From Pseudomonas urmiensis (lineage in GTDB: Bacteria; Pseudomonadota; Gammaproteobacteria; Pseudomonadales; Pseudomonadaceae): a stretch of DNA of 64,000 bases. The notes beneath the pieces are model-generated. The model was not told the origin of the DNA, made no database searches, and worked only from the letters and a program-made list of their open reading frames with translations. Of the stretch, positions 8,189 to 16,989 are shown piece after piece; the stretch's first letter is position 1; each line of letters begins with the position of its first letter. A program made the position numbers and the translations under genes. Location: the NCBI RefSeq assembly GCF_014268815.2, contig NZ_JABWRE020000001.1, positions 4,779,001 to 4,843,000 on the forward strand, in the 5' to 3' direction.

Positions 8189-8659
8189 ATGAGCATGGTG
8201 TTCTGCCGTGGTTGCGCCAAACAAATTCACCAGTCGGCACTGAGCTGCCCAGGTTGCGGCGCCACCCAGACCACAACCTACACGGGCACGATCGGCAATG
8301 GCGCGACCGCGACCACGAGCGTGGCCAGTGGTAATGCCTACATCGAAGTGATGAAGAAGTACGCCGTATTCAAGGGCCGTGCGCGCCGCAAGGAATACTG
8401 GATGTTCATCCTGCTCAACATGCTGGTGGCCTTCGTGGTCGGTTTTGTCGACGGCCTGATCGGTACAGCGCCGGCGCTGGGCGGTCTCTATAACCTGGCC
8501 GTGCTGCTGCCGAGCATCGCCGTTGCCGTGCGTCGCCTGCACGACAGTGACCGCAGCGGCTGGTGGCTGCTGGTGCCGATCGTCAACCTGGTGTTCCTGA
8601 TCCAGGACGGCACCCAGGGCAGCAACCGCTTTGGTCCGAGCCCGAAAGGCATCGTCTGA
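8189..8659 (+). CDS. Zinc-ribbon DUF805 membrane protein
   Basis: A 156-residue protein. Residues 1-25 form a zinc ribbon (MVFCRGCAKQ..CPGCG) like that of the preceding gene. After a Thr/Gly/Ala-rich linker comes a DUF805 domain, recognised by FKGRARRKEYWMF, then two to three membrane segments, RRLHDSDRSGWW and the ending GSNRFGPSP. A GTGAGGGAAAAC Shine-Dalgarno precedes the ATG. It is an inner-membrane protein of unknown role. Confidence 0.85.
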   Translation: MSMVFCRGCAKQIHQSALSCPGCGATQTTTYTGTIGNGATATTSVASGNAYIEVMKKYAVFKGRARRKEYWMFILLNMLVAFVVGFVDGLIGTAPALGGLYNLAVLLPSIAVAVRRLHDSDRSGWWLLVPIVNLVFLIQDGTQGSNRFGPSPKGIV

Positions 8660-8732
8660 GGCGGCAGGTGTACATGGATCATGGGAGGGCGGCCTGCGGG
8701 CTAATGCTGTTCACATAAGGCCTAGTCAGCTT

Positions 8733-8854
8733 TGGGGCTGCTCTGCAGCCCTTCGCGGGCAAGCCCGCTCCCACAGGTCCGGCGCCGACCGTTATAGCGG
8801 CGCTGTTCCTGTGGGAGCGGGCTTGCCCGCGAAGGGCCGCAAAGCGGCGGCCCC
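8733..8854. repeat. REP pair (BIME) with outer GC-rich hairpin
   Basis: Perfect inverted REP copies occupy 8751-8776 and 8809-8834, flanked by further complementary GC-rich blocks (GGGGCTGC and GCGGCCCC). The rest of the 8660-8990 gap shows no gene. Confidence 0.9.
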
Positions 8855-8990
8855 AACAAGTTACGGACACAAGCCAGGCTCATGACGTTTTTCAATCAGG
8901 TCCATGCCGTTTTCCGCGTTGCCGTGCAGAGCGTCGTCGCCGATGCTTTAGTTACCTGAAGACCAGCATTCCCCACCCACCGAGGCCTGT

Positions 8991-9428
8991 ATGAAGAACG
9001 TCGAAGAACTCCTCAAAACCAAGTCCCAACATCAGACCGTCTACACCATTGGGCCTGATCTCTCGGTGCTCGAAGCCCTGAAGCTGTTGGCGGAGAAAAA
9101 CATCGGCGCCTTACCGGTGGTAGAAAACGACCAGGTGGTGGGGATCGTCAGTGAGCGTGACTATGCGCGCAAGCTGGTACTCAAAGGCCGCTCATCCGCC
9201 GCTACCCCAGTCAGCGAAATCATGACCCGAGATGTGCTCACGGTCGATCCGAGCAAGAGCCTGGATCATTGCATGAACCTGATGACCGACCGTCACCTGC
9301 GCCATCTACCCGTGGTCAAGGACGGCAAGCTGCTCGGCCTGCTGTCGATCGGCGACCTGGTCAAGGAAACCATCGCCGAGCAGGCCAGCCTGATCCGCCA
9401 ACTGGAGCAGTACATTCGCGGCGAATGA
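8991..9428 (+). CDS. CBS-domain protein
   Basis: This 145-residue cytoplasmic protein is made of two CBS domains. The first covers about residues 15-65 (motif IGALPVVENDQVVGIVSERDYARK) and the second about 78-130 (HLRHLPVVKDGKLLGLLSIGDLVK). Such stand-alone pairs bind adenine nucleotides (AMP, ATP, NAD-type) and act as energy sensors. The target of this one cannot be read from its context. It stops exactly where the convergent membrane-protein gene stops (9428/9429). Confidence 0.9.
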   Translation: MKNVEELLKTKSQHQTVYTIGPDLSVLEALKLLAEKNIGALPVVENDQVVGIVSERDYARKLVLKGRSSAATPVSEIMTRDVLTVDPSKSLDHCMNLMTDRHLRHLPVVKDGKLLGLLSIGDLVKETIAEQASLIRQLEQYIRGE

Positions 9429-10067
9429 TCAGTGATAGGCGCTCTCCAGCTCGTCCAGTTGATGGTCGAAGCTGCGCAGGCGCGCCGACCAGGTGTACAC
9501 CAGCACTTCCAGATCGCGGTTGAGCAGCGCAGTGCCGCCCCGGCTGTTATCCGGGGTATCGCACAAATCCAACTGGTAGCGCTCGCGGGCCATCGCCGTG
9601 GCCACGCTGGAAAGGTCGCGGGCAAAGGCCAGCCAGTGATGGTGCGGGTCGTGGGTCTCGCGGTCGAGTTCACGGCATTGGCACTTGAGGGCGTCCAGGC
9701 TCTGTTCCAGCGGCGTGCCCTTGAGCTCGCCCATGACTTCTTCGAAGGTGCGCCCCGAATGCCAGTAGCTGCCCCAGAAATAGCGGTCGAAGACCGTCTC
9801 GACCCGGCGTAGCGCGACCTTGGTGTTCCAGATGGTCACCAACGTTCGCCCTTGGCTCACTTCGCGCTTGTTCAAGTGCAGTTGCTGCCAGGCGATCCAC
9901 GCCAGACCGCAGAGCGCCACCGCCGCAGTCACCGCCGCAGCGGCGTACATGAACTGCACCGCCTGGTTCATCTGGTGGGTGTGCCGGATACCGTAGAAGT
10001 AGCCGGCGGTCAGGGTGCCCAGGATCGTCACGGTGCACCAGAAGCCTGGTGCGTAGGGATCTTTCAT
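9429..10067 (-). CDS. Hypothetical membrane protein with cytoplasmic helical domain
   Basis: This 212-residue protein has two hydrophobic segments near residues 8-27 and 38-60. A polar, mostly helical region of 150 residues with conserved-looking aromatics (YFWGSYWHSGRTFEEV) follows. I do not recognise a family with a known function. It converges on the CBS gene with no gap and is separated by 71 bp from the DUF2789 gene. Confidence 0.7.
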   Translation of the reverse strand: MKDPYAPGFWCTVTILGTLTAGYFYGIRHTHQMNQAVQFMYAAAAVTAAVALCGLAWIAWQQLHLNKREVSQGRTLVTIWNTKVALRRVETVFDRYFWGSYWHSGRTFEEVMGELKGTPLEQSLDALKCQCRELDRETHDPHHHWLAFARDLSSVATAMARERYQLDLCDTPDNSRGGTALLNRDLEVLVYTWSARLRSFDHQLDELESAYH

Positions 10068-10138
10068 CGCGCTATCCCCTTATTGTTTTACCTGAGCATA
10101 GCAACGACCAAATCACCCATCAGGTGCCGCTCGGCGCT

Positions 10139-10381
10139 TTATTTTCGCGGGCGACGCAAGGCCTCGTTGAGTTGATCGAACGGCACCGCCCAATCGGCAT
10201 CTTCGATGATGCTTTCCTTGAGGAACGCGCGCTGGGAGTCGGTCCAGAACGGCGCATCGACCAGCTTGATGTCGTTCTTCAGCGGCGAATGCGCGGTGAT
10301 GAACTGATCGATGCTCTTGGCATCGTCCGCCAGCCCTAGTTGCTTGAACAGATCGGAAAACGGATGGTTCGGTGCTTCCAT
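10139..10381 (-). CDS. DUF2789 family protein
   Basis: An 80-residue soluble protein with the pattern HPFSDLFKQLGL, IDQFITAHSPL and FWTDSQRAFLKESI that marks the DUF2789 family, common in Pseudomonas. Role unknown. GGAGGAACCC lies just before the ATG. Confidence 0.8.
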   Translation of the reverse strand: MEAPNHPFSDLFKQLGLADDAKSIDQFITAHSPLKNDIKLVDAPFWTDSQRAFLKESIIEDADWAVPFDQLNEALRRPRK

Positions 10382-10442
10382 GGGTTCCTCCTTGGCCGGG
10401 AAGGTCGTCCACGACGCCCGCCCGGCACTGGGTTGAGATTCA

Positions 10443-10901
10443 TCAGCAGAGCTCGCGCACTTCGGCCTGCGGGACCAGCTTGAGATACTGCTCCATACTC
10501 ATGTGGATCAGGTGATCGTGATCACCTGCCTCAAGGTAGACATCGCCTTGGCGGGTCAAGGTCGGGTCGAGCAGCATTTTTATGTCATAGGCATCGCCCA
10601 ACGCCGGAACAGCACCGCGTTCGCAATCACCGAACAGGGTCGGCAGGCCGCTTTCGCGGGTCAGTTGCCAGGCGCCGGTCATGCGCACCTTGCTCATGTC
10701 CAGGTGCCGGTTGGCCGGCAGCACCGCCATGATGTAGTTGCCGTGGCGGTCGTCGAGCAGCACCGACTTGGCGACTCGCTCGGCCGGTACGCCTGCGGTG
10801 CGCGCCGACTCCAGGCTGGTCGCGGAATGTGGATGGGGAACAATGTCATAGTCGCAGTTTGCCTGGTCCAGGCGCTGCTGCAGGGTCTTGGCCATACGCA
10901 T
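10443..10901 (-). CDS. YbaK/EbsC family aminoacyl-tRNA deacylase
   Basis: This 152-residue single-domain protein of the YbaK/ProX family removes wrongly attached amino acids from tRNA. Visible features are HSATSLESARTAGVPAERVAKSVLLDD, where the Lys should be the catalytic residue, and the GDCERGAVPALG strand. It is close to the length of free-standing editing proteins. The ATG at 10901 lies 6 nt after GGAGG. The exact tRNA specificity cannot be told. Confidence 0.85.
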   Translation of the reverse strand: MRMAKTLQQRLDQANCDYDIVPHPHSATSLESARTAGVPAERVAKSVLLDDRHGNYIMAVLPANRHLDMSKVRMTGAWQLTRESGLPTLFGDCERGAVPALGDAYDIKMLLDPTLTRQGDVYLEAGDHDHLIHMSMEQYLKLVPQAEVRELC

Positions 10902-10921
10902 GATGCACCTCCGGTTTCGCC

Positions 10922-10955
10922 CCCACCTGTAGGAGCGGCGTTGTGCCGCGATTGG
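10922..10955. repeat. Degenerate single REP
   Basis: The sequence CCTGTAGGAGCGGCGTTGTGCCGCG is a variant REP (TAGGAGCGG type) upstream of the YbaK gene. No mate is seen. Confidence 0.6.
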
Positions 10956-11078
10956 GCAGCAAAGCCGCCCGAGCGCCTGCGCATGAACAGCGCTGGCCTC
11001 GCCCCCTCTCCAAGTTTAGGCCCTGCCTCGAAGGGCACGACTAAACTTCACTGATAGAGACACTCGAGGTGACGACAG

Positions 11079-12440
11079 GTGATCGCTCGCTGCTGGCGCT
11101 GTTTGCTGTTGTTAGTGCTGCTCGGCGTAGCCACGGGTGGCCACGCTGCGGCTGGCGGCAGCATCTGGATGCTGGATATCGATGACGCGATCGGCCCGGC
11201 CAGCGCCGATTACCTGGTACGCGGCCTGGACCAGGCGCAGCAACAAGGCGCCCAGCTTGTGGTGATCCGCATGGACACACCAGGCGGCCTGGACAGTTCC
11301 ATGCGTCAGATCATCAAGGCCATCCTCGCCAGCCCCGTACCCGTCGCCACGTTCGTCGCCCCAGGTGGCGCTCGCGCTGCCAGTGCCGGCACCTACATCC
11401 TCTATGCCAGCCACGTGGCAGCGATGGCGCCGGGGACCAACCTGGGCGCCGCCACCCCTGTGCACATCGGTATGCCCGGCAAACAGCCAGGCGAGACCAA
11501 GGACGACCAAACCGATACGCCAGACGATCAGGACACCCTCGCCCGCAAGCAGGTCAACGACGCTGCTGCCTACATCCGCGGCCTGGCCCAGTTACGTGGA
11601 CGCAACGCCGACTGGGCGGAAAAGGCGGTACGCGAGGCGGTCAGCCTGTCGGCCAATGAGGCGCTGCGCCTGAAGGTCATCGACCAGATGGCCAACGATG
11701 TGCCCGACCTGCTGCGGCAACTGGACGGCAAGACCCTGCAAGCCGCCGGCGAGCCGCGCCAGCTGCAAACCAATGACGCGCCGCTGGTCGAGCACCTGCC
11801 GGACTGGCGCACCCGTCTGCTGGCAGTGATCACCAACCCTAGCGTGGCGCTGATCCTGATCATGATCGGCATCTACGGCCTGCTGTTCGAATTCATGAGC
11901 CCCGGCACTGGTGTGGGGGGCGTGATCGGCGGCATCAGCCTGCTGCTGGCGCTGTACGCCCTGCAGCTGCTACCGGTGAGCTATGCCGGGGTGGCGCTGA
12001 TCATGCTCGGGCTGGCGTTCATGATCGCCGAGGCGTTCTTGCCCAGCTTTGGCGTTGTGGGCTTTGGCGGCATCGTCGCGTTCGTGGTCGGCGCGGTAAT
12101 CCTGATGGACACCGACGCCCCTGGCTACGGCATTCCGCTGCCGTTGATCGTCACCTTGGCGGTAGCCTCGGCGCTGTTGCTCGGTGGCGTGCTGGGGATG
12201 GCCATGCGGGCACGACGACGGGCGCTGGTCAGCGGCGATGCCGGCTTGGTCGGCAGCCTGGTGACAGTGACCCAGGTCACGGCGGACAACCCGTTCTGCG
12301 GCTCGGTACAGGCCCAGGGCGAACAATGGCAAGTGCAATGCGCGACGCCACTGCAGCCCGGCCAGTCGGTACGGGTGATCGCCCGCCACGGCGTGCGGCT
12401 TGAGGTCAGCGCCACTGCGCCCACGGCGCAAGGAGAATGA
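11079..12440 (+). CDS. NfeD family membrane-bound serine protease (long NfeD / STOPP-type)
   Basis: This 453-residue protein has a signal peptide and then a ClpP/crotonase-like serine protease domain (about residues 27-230, with [12 protein letters not shown] and the nucleophile region [11 protein letters not shown]). Four or five membrane segments (about 245-375) and a C-terminal OB-fold NfeD domain follow. Such proteases act with a slipin partner and cut slipin or stomatin C-termini. The start is GTG with GAGGTGA upstream. It overlaps the slipin frame by 4 bp if the first slipin ATG is used. Confidence 0.88.
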   Translation: MIARCWRCLLLLVLLGVATGGHAAAGGSIWMLDIDDAIGPASADYLVRGLDQAQQQGAQLVVIRMDTPGGLDSSMRQIIKAILASPVPVATFVAPGGARAASAGTYILYASHVAAMAPGTNLGAATPVHIGMPGKQPGETKDDQTDTPDDQDTLARKQVNDAAAYIRGLAQLRGRNADWAEKAVREAVSLSANEALRLKVIDQMANDVPDLLRQLDGKTLQAAGEPRQLQTNDAPLVEHLPDWRTRLLAVITNPSVALILIMIGIYGLLFEFMSPGTGVGGVIGGISLLLALYALQLLPVSYAGVALIMLGLAFMIAEAFLPSFGVVGFGGIVAFVVGAVILMDTDAPGYGIPLPLIVTLAVASALLLGGVLGMAMRARRRALVSGDAGLVGSLVTVTQVTADNPFCGSVQAQGEQWQVQCATPLQPGQSVRVIARHGVRLEVSATAPTAQGE

Positions 12441-12442
12441 CG

Positions 12443-13198
12443 ATGTTCGTGCAATTGGGCTTCGGCGCGCTGCTGATGCTGGTCGGCGTGCTGCTGATCT
12501 CGGCGTTTCGCATCCTGCGCGAGTATGAGCGCGGGGTGGTGTTCCAGCTTGGGCGCTTCTGGCAGGTCAAGGGGCCGGGGCTGATCCTGCTGATCCCGGT
12601 GATCCAGCAGATGGTTCGGGTAGACCTACGCACCGTGGTGCTCGACGTGCCGCCACAAGATGTCATCACCCGCGACAACGTCTCGGTCAAGGTCAACGCG
12701 GTGCTGTACTTTCGTGTGCTCGATCCGCAGAAGGCGATCATCCAGGTCGAGGACTTTCTCAACGCCACCAGCCAGCTGGCCCAGACCACCTTGCGAGCAG
12801 TGCTCGGTAAACACGAGCTGGACGAGCTGCTGGCCGAGCGCGAGCAGCTCAACCAGGACATTCGCCAAGTGCTGGATGCGCAGACCGATGCCTGGGGAAT
12901 CAAGGTGGCCAACGTCGAGATCAAGCATGTCGACCTCAATGAGTCGATGATCCGCGCGATCGCCCGCCAGGCCGAAGCCGAGCGCGAACGGCGGGCCAAG
13001 GTGATCCATGCCGAGGGTGAACTGCAAGCGTCGGAAAAGCTGATGCAGGCCGCGCAGATGCTCAGCAAGGAGCCAGGGGCGATGCAGTTGCGCTACATGC
13101 AGACGCTGGGTTCGATTGCCGGGGACAAGAGCTCGACCATCGTCTTTCCGATGCCGCTCGATTTGCTCAAGGGAATGGTGGATCGGGATCGCTCATGA
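12443..13198 (+). CDS. Slipin (SPFH/stomatin-like protein), NfeD partner
   Basis: A 251-residue membrane-anchored SPFH protein: N-terminal hydrophobic hairpin (residues 3-22), SPFH/band-7 domain (about 25-190, with [11 protein letters not shown] and [11 protein letters not shown]) and an Ala/Glu-rich coiled coil. Two starts exist, 12437 (overlapping the nfeD stop) and 12443. The second has GGAGA at proper 7-nt spacing and is preferred. With NfeD it forms the classic two-gene operon linked to membrane microdomain organisation. Confidence 0.88.
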   Translation: MFVQLGFGALLMLVGVLLISAFRILREYERGVVFQLGRFWQVKGPGLILLIPVIQQMVRVDLRTVVLDVPPQDVITRDNVSVKVNAVLYFRVLDPQKAIIQVEDFLNATSQLAQTTLRAVLGKHELDELLAEREQLNQDIRQVLDAQTDAWGIKVANVEIKHVDLNESMIRAIARQAEAERERRAKVIHAEGELQASEKLMQAAQMLSKEPGAMQLRYMQTLGSIAGDKSSTIVFPMPLDLLKGMVDRDRS

Positions 13199-13199
13199 C

Positions 13200-13220
13200 T
13201 GGGGCCGCATTGCGGCCCCA
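13200..13220. terminator. Hairpin between convergent slipin and LysE genes
   Basis: GGGGCCGCA and TGCGGCCCC form a stem with almost no loop, 2 bp after the slipin stop. The T-tract is poor, but the place between converging genes fits a two-way terminator. Confidence 0.65.
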
Positions 13221-13227
13221 AACTGCA

Positions 13228-13860
13228 TCAGAGCGGCGCCCGACGCAGGGTCGCGAGGAAGGTCGCAGCGCCCAGGAACAACCCGGCGAAGGTGCGGTTC
13301 AGACGCTTCTGCTGCTTGGGCGTACGCAGCAAACGCAGCACCCGCGAAGCCAGCCCGGTATAACCCGCCATCACCAGCAGATCGACGCTGATCATGGTCA
13401 CGGTGATCGCCAGGTACTGCGGCAACAGCGCCTCGTGCGGGTTGATGAACTGCGGCAGCACCGCCAGCATGAATACCAATGCCTTGGGGTTACTGACGTT
13501 CACCAGAAAGCCACGAAAGACCAGGCTCAACGGCTTGCCAATCGGCCGCACGCCGGACTCTTCGCTCATGTCCATCGGCAGCGCGCGCCACTGTTTGTAG
13601 GCCAGGTACACCAGGTAACCGACGCCGAACCATTTGATGACTTGGAAGGCAGTGGCGGAGGCGGCGAGGATCGCGCCGACACCGGCAGCGATGATGGCGA
13701 TTTGCACGATCAGGCCGATCTGTAGGCCTAGCGCGTTCCAGTAACCGCGCCAGAAACCGTACTGTAGACCGCTGGACATCGAGGCGATCGCCCCGGCACC
13801 TGGCGACAGACTGATCACCCAGCACGCGGCAAAAAAGGCCAACCACGTTTCCATCGACAT
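13228..13860 (-). CDS. LysE/RhtB family amino-acid exporter
   Basis: This 210-residue inner-membrane protein with six hydrophobic segments has the family marks SLSPGAGAIASMSSGLQYGFWRG near the start and FLVNVSNPKALVFMLAVLPQF in the middle. Such proteins export amino acids such as homoserine, threonine or lysine. GAGGTGTGTG precedes the ATG at 13860. Confidence 0.87.
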   Translation of the reverse strand: MSMETWLAFFAACWVISLSPGAGAIASMSSGLQYGFWRGYWNALGLQIGLIVQIAIIAAGVGAILAASATAFQVIKWFGVGYLVYLAYKQWRALPMDMSEESGVRPIGKPLSLVFRGFLVNVSNPKALVFMLAVLPQFINPHEALLPQYLAITVTMISVDLLVMAGYTGLASRVLRLLRTPKQQKRLNRTFAGLFLGAATFLATLRRAPL

Positions 13861-13958
13861 CACACACCTCGCTCGTGCACATGTTGCAAAACGTTAAGCT
13901 ACGAGGTTGATGAAAAAATGACCAGCGATATTTTGCAGGGACGGGTTCAGGCAGCCTT

Positions 13959-14546
13959 TCAGTCCTCTTGAACCGAAACATCCTTAGCCACACCCGGCAC
14001 CTCAGCGCCCCGCCAGCGCCGCACCGATTTCTGGAAGAACTGGCTGTTCGGCACCTGCACCAGCGCCCCACCCGCTTCGGGCAGCTCCATCAAGGTCGTG
14101 AACAGCAGGTTGATGGCAATCACCCGACCCTTCACCCCCGGTTTGTCGAGGGTATCGACCAGCTCGACCACATCACCAATGCGAAACGGCCCCACGGTAA
14201 AGATCAGCACCGCACACAGCAGGTTGGACAACACGCTCCACATGGCGAAGAAAGCCACCGCCGCAACCGCGACGAAGCCTGACAGCGCAGTCCACAACAC
14301 CGTCGCCGAAACGCCCATGCGCTCCAACACGAACAGCAGCGCGCTGCCCATGATCAGCCAACGCAAGCCGCCGCGCACCGGCACCAGCAGCTCCGGTGGC
14401 AACGGGTAGCGCTCGCCCAGGCGGCTCAGGCAGCGGGCGATGAAGCGTTGCAGGACAAACGCTGCGACCAGGATCAGCAAAATCTGCAAACCCAACCACA
14501 GTGCGTCCATCCATTGCCCCGGCAGCAGGCCTTGCAACTCCTCCAT
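13959..14546 (-). CDS. Small MscS-family mechanosensitive ion channel
   Basis: A 195-residue protein with three hydrophobic segments and then the MscS beta domain (GPFRIGDVVEL, GRVIAINLLFTTL, VQVPNSQFF). It is shorter than MscS (286) because the C-terminal alpha/beta cage is missing. The start codon overlaps the stop of the ABC-F gene (TGATG), so the two genes are translationally coupled. Confidence 0.87.
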   Translation of the reverse strand: MEELQGLLPGQWMDALWLGLQILLILVAAFVLQRFIARCLSRLGERYPLPPELLVPVRGGLRWLIMGSALLFVLERMGVSATVLWTALSGFVAVAAVAFFAMWSVLSNLLCAVLIFTVGPFRIGDVVELVDTLDKPGVKGRVIAINLLFTTLMELPEAGGALVQVPNSQFFQKSVRRWRGAEVPGVAKDVSVQED

Positions 14547-16456
14547 CAGGACAGCGCCTCAAGCTCGGCTTGCATGCTTTCCAGCAGTTCCAAGGCTTCC
14601 ATCCAGGACTCCTCCAACTGCGCTTCGCGTTGCTTGAGTTTGCTCTGGCGGGCGAGCAGGTCGCGCAGCTCGTCCTTGCGGGCGGCTTCGTACAAGCCGC
14701 TGTCACCGAGTGCAGTCTCGATCTCGGCCAACTGGCTGTGGACCTGGCCCAGCTCGGTCTCCAGCTTCTCGGCGGCGCGCTTGTGCGGGGCCAGTTGCTG
14801 ACGCAAAGCGGCTGCGGCTTGGCGCTGGGCCTTTTTGTCAGTCTTGTCCGGGTTGGCCGGCGCAGTACTGACCGGCGCATTGCGCTGGCGGTAGTCGATC
14901 AGCCAGCGGCTGTAGTCATCGAGGTCGCCATCGAAGGTGTCGACCTTGCCGTCGGCCACCAGCAGGAAGTCGTCGGTGGTGCTCTTGAGCAGGTGCCGGT
15001 CGTGAGAGACCACCACCACTGCGCCACTGAACTCCTGCAAGGCCATGGTCAAGGCCAGGCGCATTTCCAGGTCGAGGTGGTTGGTTGGTTCGTCGAGCAG
15101 CAGCAGGTTCGGCCGCTCCCAGGCAATCAGGGCCAGCGCCAAACGCGCCTTCTCACCACCGGAGAAGTTCAGCACCGGCTCCTCGGCGCGGGCGCCATGG
15201 AAGTCGAACCCGCCAAGGAAGTCGCGCAGGGTCTGCTCACGTTCCGTTGGAGCGATGCGTTGCAGGTGCAACAGCGGGCTGGCCTTGTCATCCAGCGAAT
15301 CGAGCTGGTGCTGGGCGAAGTAGCCCACCGCCAGGTTTTCGCCGCGCACCAGCCGCCCACCGAGGGGTTGCAGCTCGCCGGCAAGGTTCTTGATCAGGGT
15401 CGATTTACCGGCGCCGTTCGGGCCGAGCAAGCCGATACGGGCGCCTGGGGTCAGCTGCAGCTTGACCTTCTCCAGCACCGCCTTGTCGCCATAACCCAGG
15501 CGACCCTCGGAAAGGTCGAGCAGTGGGCTGGAGATCTTCTCCGACTCGCGGAAAACGAAGTCGAACGGCGAATCGACATGCGCCGCTGACAGCTCTTCCA
15601 TGCGTTCCAGGGCCTTGATCCGGCTCTGCGCCTGACGGGCCTTGGTAGCCTGGGCCTTGAAGCGGGCGATGTACTTTTCCATGTGCGCGCGCTGCGCTTG
15701 CTGCTTCTCGTAGGCCTGCTGCTGTTGCGCCAGGCGCTCGGCACGGGTGCGCTCGAAGGCGGTGTAGCCGCCCTTGTAGAGGTTGAGCTTGCGCTGTTCG
15801 ACATGCAGCACGTGATCGACCACCGAATCGAGGAAGTCGCGGTCGTGGGAAATCAGCAGCAGCGTACCTGGATAGCCCTTGAGCCAGTCTTCCAGCCAGA
15901 GGATGGCATCCAGGTCCAAGTGGTTGGTCGGCTCATCGAGCAGCAGCAGGTCGGACGGGCACATCAGCGCCTGGGCCAGGTTGAGGCGCATCCGCCAGCC
16001 ACCGGAGAAGTCACCGACGCGGCGGTCCATCTGCTCGTTGCTGAAGCCAAGGCCAGCCAGCAGCTTGCGCGCACGGGCGTCGGCGGTATAGCCGTCGGCG
16101 ATCTCCAGCTCGCTGTGCAAGCGGGCCAGGGCCGTGCCGTCATGGGCTTGTTCGGCCAGCGCCAGCTCGGCCTGAACCTGGCGCAGGCGGATGTCGCCGT
16201 CGAGCACATAGTCCACCGCCACCCGGTCGAGGGTGTCGACCTCCTGGCGCATGTGAGCGATGCGCCAGTCGCCGGGCAGCTGACAATCGCCGCCATCGGG
16301 CGTGAGCTCACCGCGCAGCAGGGCGAACAGGCTGGATTTGCCGGCGCCGTTGGCACCGATGAGGCCGGCTTTGTGACCGGTGTGCAGGGTCATCTCGGCG
16401 CCATCTAGCAAGCGCTGCGGACCACGCTGTAAAGTGAGGTTGGATAGTCTGATCAT
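14546..16456 (-). CDS. yheS: ABC-F family ATPase (YheS/Uup-like)
   Basis: This 636-residue soluble protein has two ABC domains (Walker A GANGAGKSS and GPNGAGKST; signature FSGGW and FSGGEKARL; Walker B LLLLDEPTNHLD twice). An arm linker joins them, followed by a C-terminal coiled coil of about 90 residues. ABC-F proteins bind the ribosome and help translation. Layout fits YheS best. Start at 16456 (MIRLSNLTL) begins directly at the first ABC strand; upstream in-frame codons overlap the divergent gene. Confidence 0.88.
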   Translation of the reverse strand: MIRLSNLTLQRGPQRLLDGAEMTLHTGHKAGLIGANGAGKSSLFALLRGELTPDGGDCQLPGDWRIAHMRQEVDTLDRVAVDYVLDGDIRLRQVQAELALAEQAHDGTALARLHSELEIADGYTADARARKLLAGLGFSNEQMDRRVGDFSGGWRMRLNLAQALMCPSDLLLLDEPTNHLDLDAILWLEDWLKGYPGTLLLISHDRDFLDSVVDHVLHVEQRKLNLYKGGYTAFERTRAERLAQQQQAYEKQQAQRAHMEKYIARFKAQATKARQAQSRIKALERMEELSAAHVDSPFDFVFRESEKISSPLLDLSEGRLGYGDKAVLEKVKLQLTPGARIGLLGPNGAGKSTLIKNLAGELQPLGGRLVRGENLAVGYFAQHQLDSLDDKASPLLHLQRIAPTEREQTLRDFLGGFDFHGARAEEPVLNFSGGEKARLALALIAWERPNLLLLDEPTNHLDLEMRLALTMALQEFSGAVVVVSHDRHLLKSTTDDFLLVADGKVDTFDGDLDDYSRWLIDYRQRNAPVSTAPANPDKTDKKAQRQAAAALRQQLAPHKRAAEKLETELGQVHSQLAEIETALGDSGLYEAARKDELRDLLARQSKLKQREAQLEESWMEALELLESMQAELEALS

Positions 16457-16506
16457 GATGGTCGCGGAGTCTACCAGCTTCCTCGGCCGCAAGCGCGAGT
16501 GGAACC

Positions 16507-16989
16507 ATGCACACCGACCTGTGGAATCACGCCCTGGCCCTGTACGCCAAGCCGGGTGTCGAAGAGGCCTGCCTGAGTCTTCAGCAATTGGGCGCGGACG
16601 TTTGCCTGCTGCTCTGCGCAACCTGGTTGCAGGCGCAGGGTGTCAGCGCTGATGCCGAGCGCGCGCAGGCCCTGGGCGACCTGGCCCGGACCTGGCAGCA
16701 GGAGGTGGTGATGCCCCTGCGTAGCCTGCGCCAACAATGGCGCAGCGCTGGGCAAAACGATCCGCAGTTGGCCGCCTTGCGTGAGCAGGTCAAGGGCTTG
16801 GAATTGCAGGCAGAGAGAACGCTACTGGAGCGCTTGCAAGCGTGCTCGCGACAATGGCCCGCGGGCTCGAACGAGACCACGGACGATTGGTTGGCCCGGC
16901 TGGCACCAGACCGTTGCCGCGACCACGACGCGCTGCATCAGCTGCGCGTCGCGGCGCAACAGCTTCAGGAAGCCGAAGACGGCGTCTGA
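16507..16989 (+). CDS. TIGR02444 family protein
   Basis: A 160-residue cytoplasmic helical protein beginning MHTDLWNHALALYAKPGVEEACL with a short Cys-rich stretch (ADVCLLLCATWL). This matches the Pseudomonas family TIGR02444, function unknown. It is divergent from the ABC-F gene, and its last 25 bp overlap the 3' end of algP on the other strand. Confidence 0.85.
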   Translation: MHTDLWNHALALYAKPGVEEACLSLQQLGADVCLLLCATWLQAQGVSADAERAQALGDLARTWQQEVVMPLRSLRQQWRSAGQNDPQLAALREQVKGLELQAERTLLERLQACSRQWPAGSNETTDDWLARLAPDRCRDHDALHQLRVAAQQLQEAEDGV

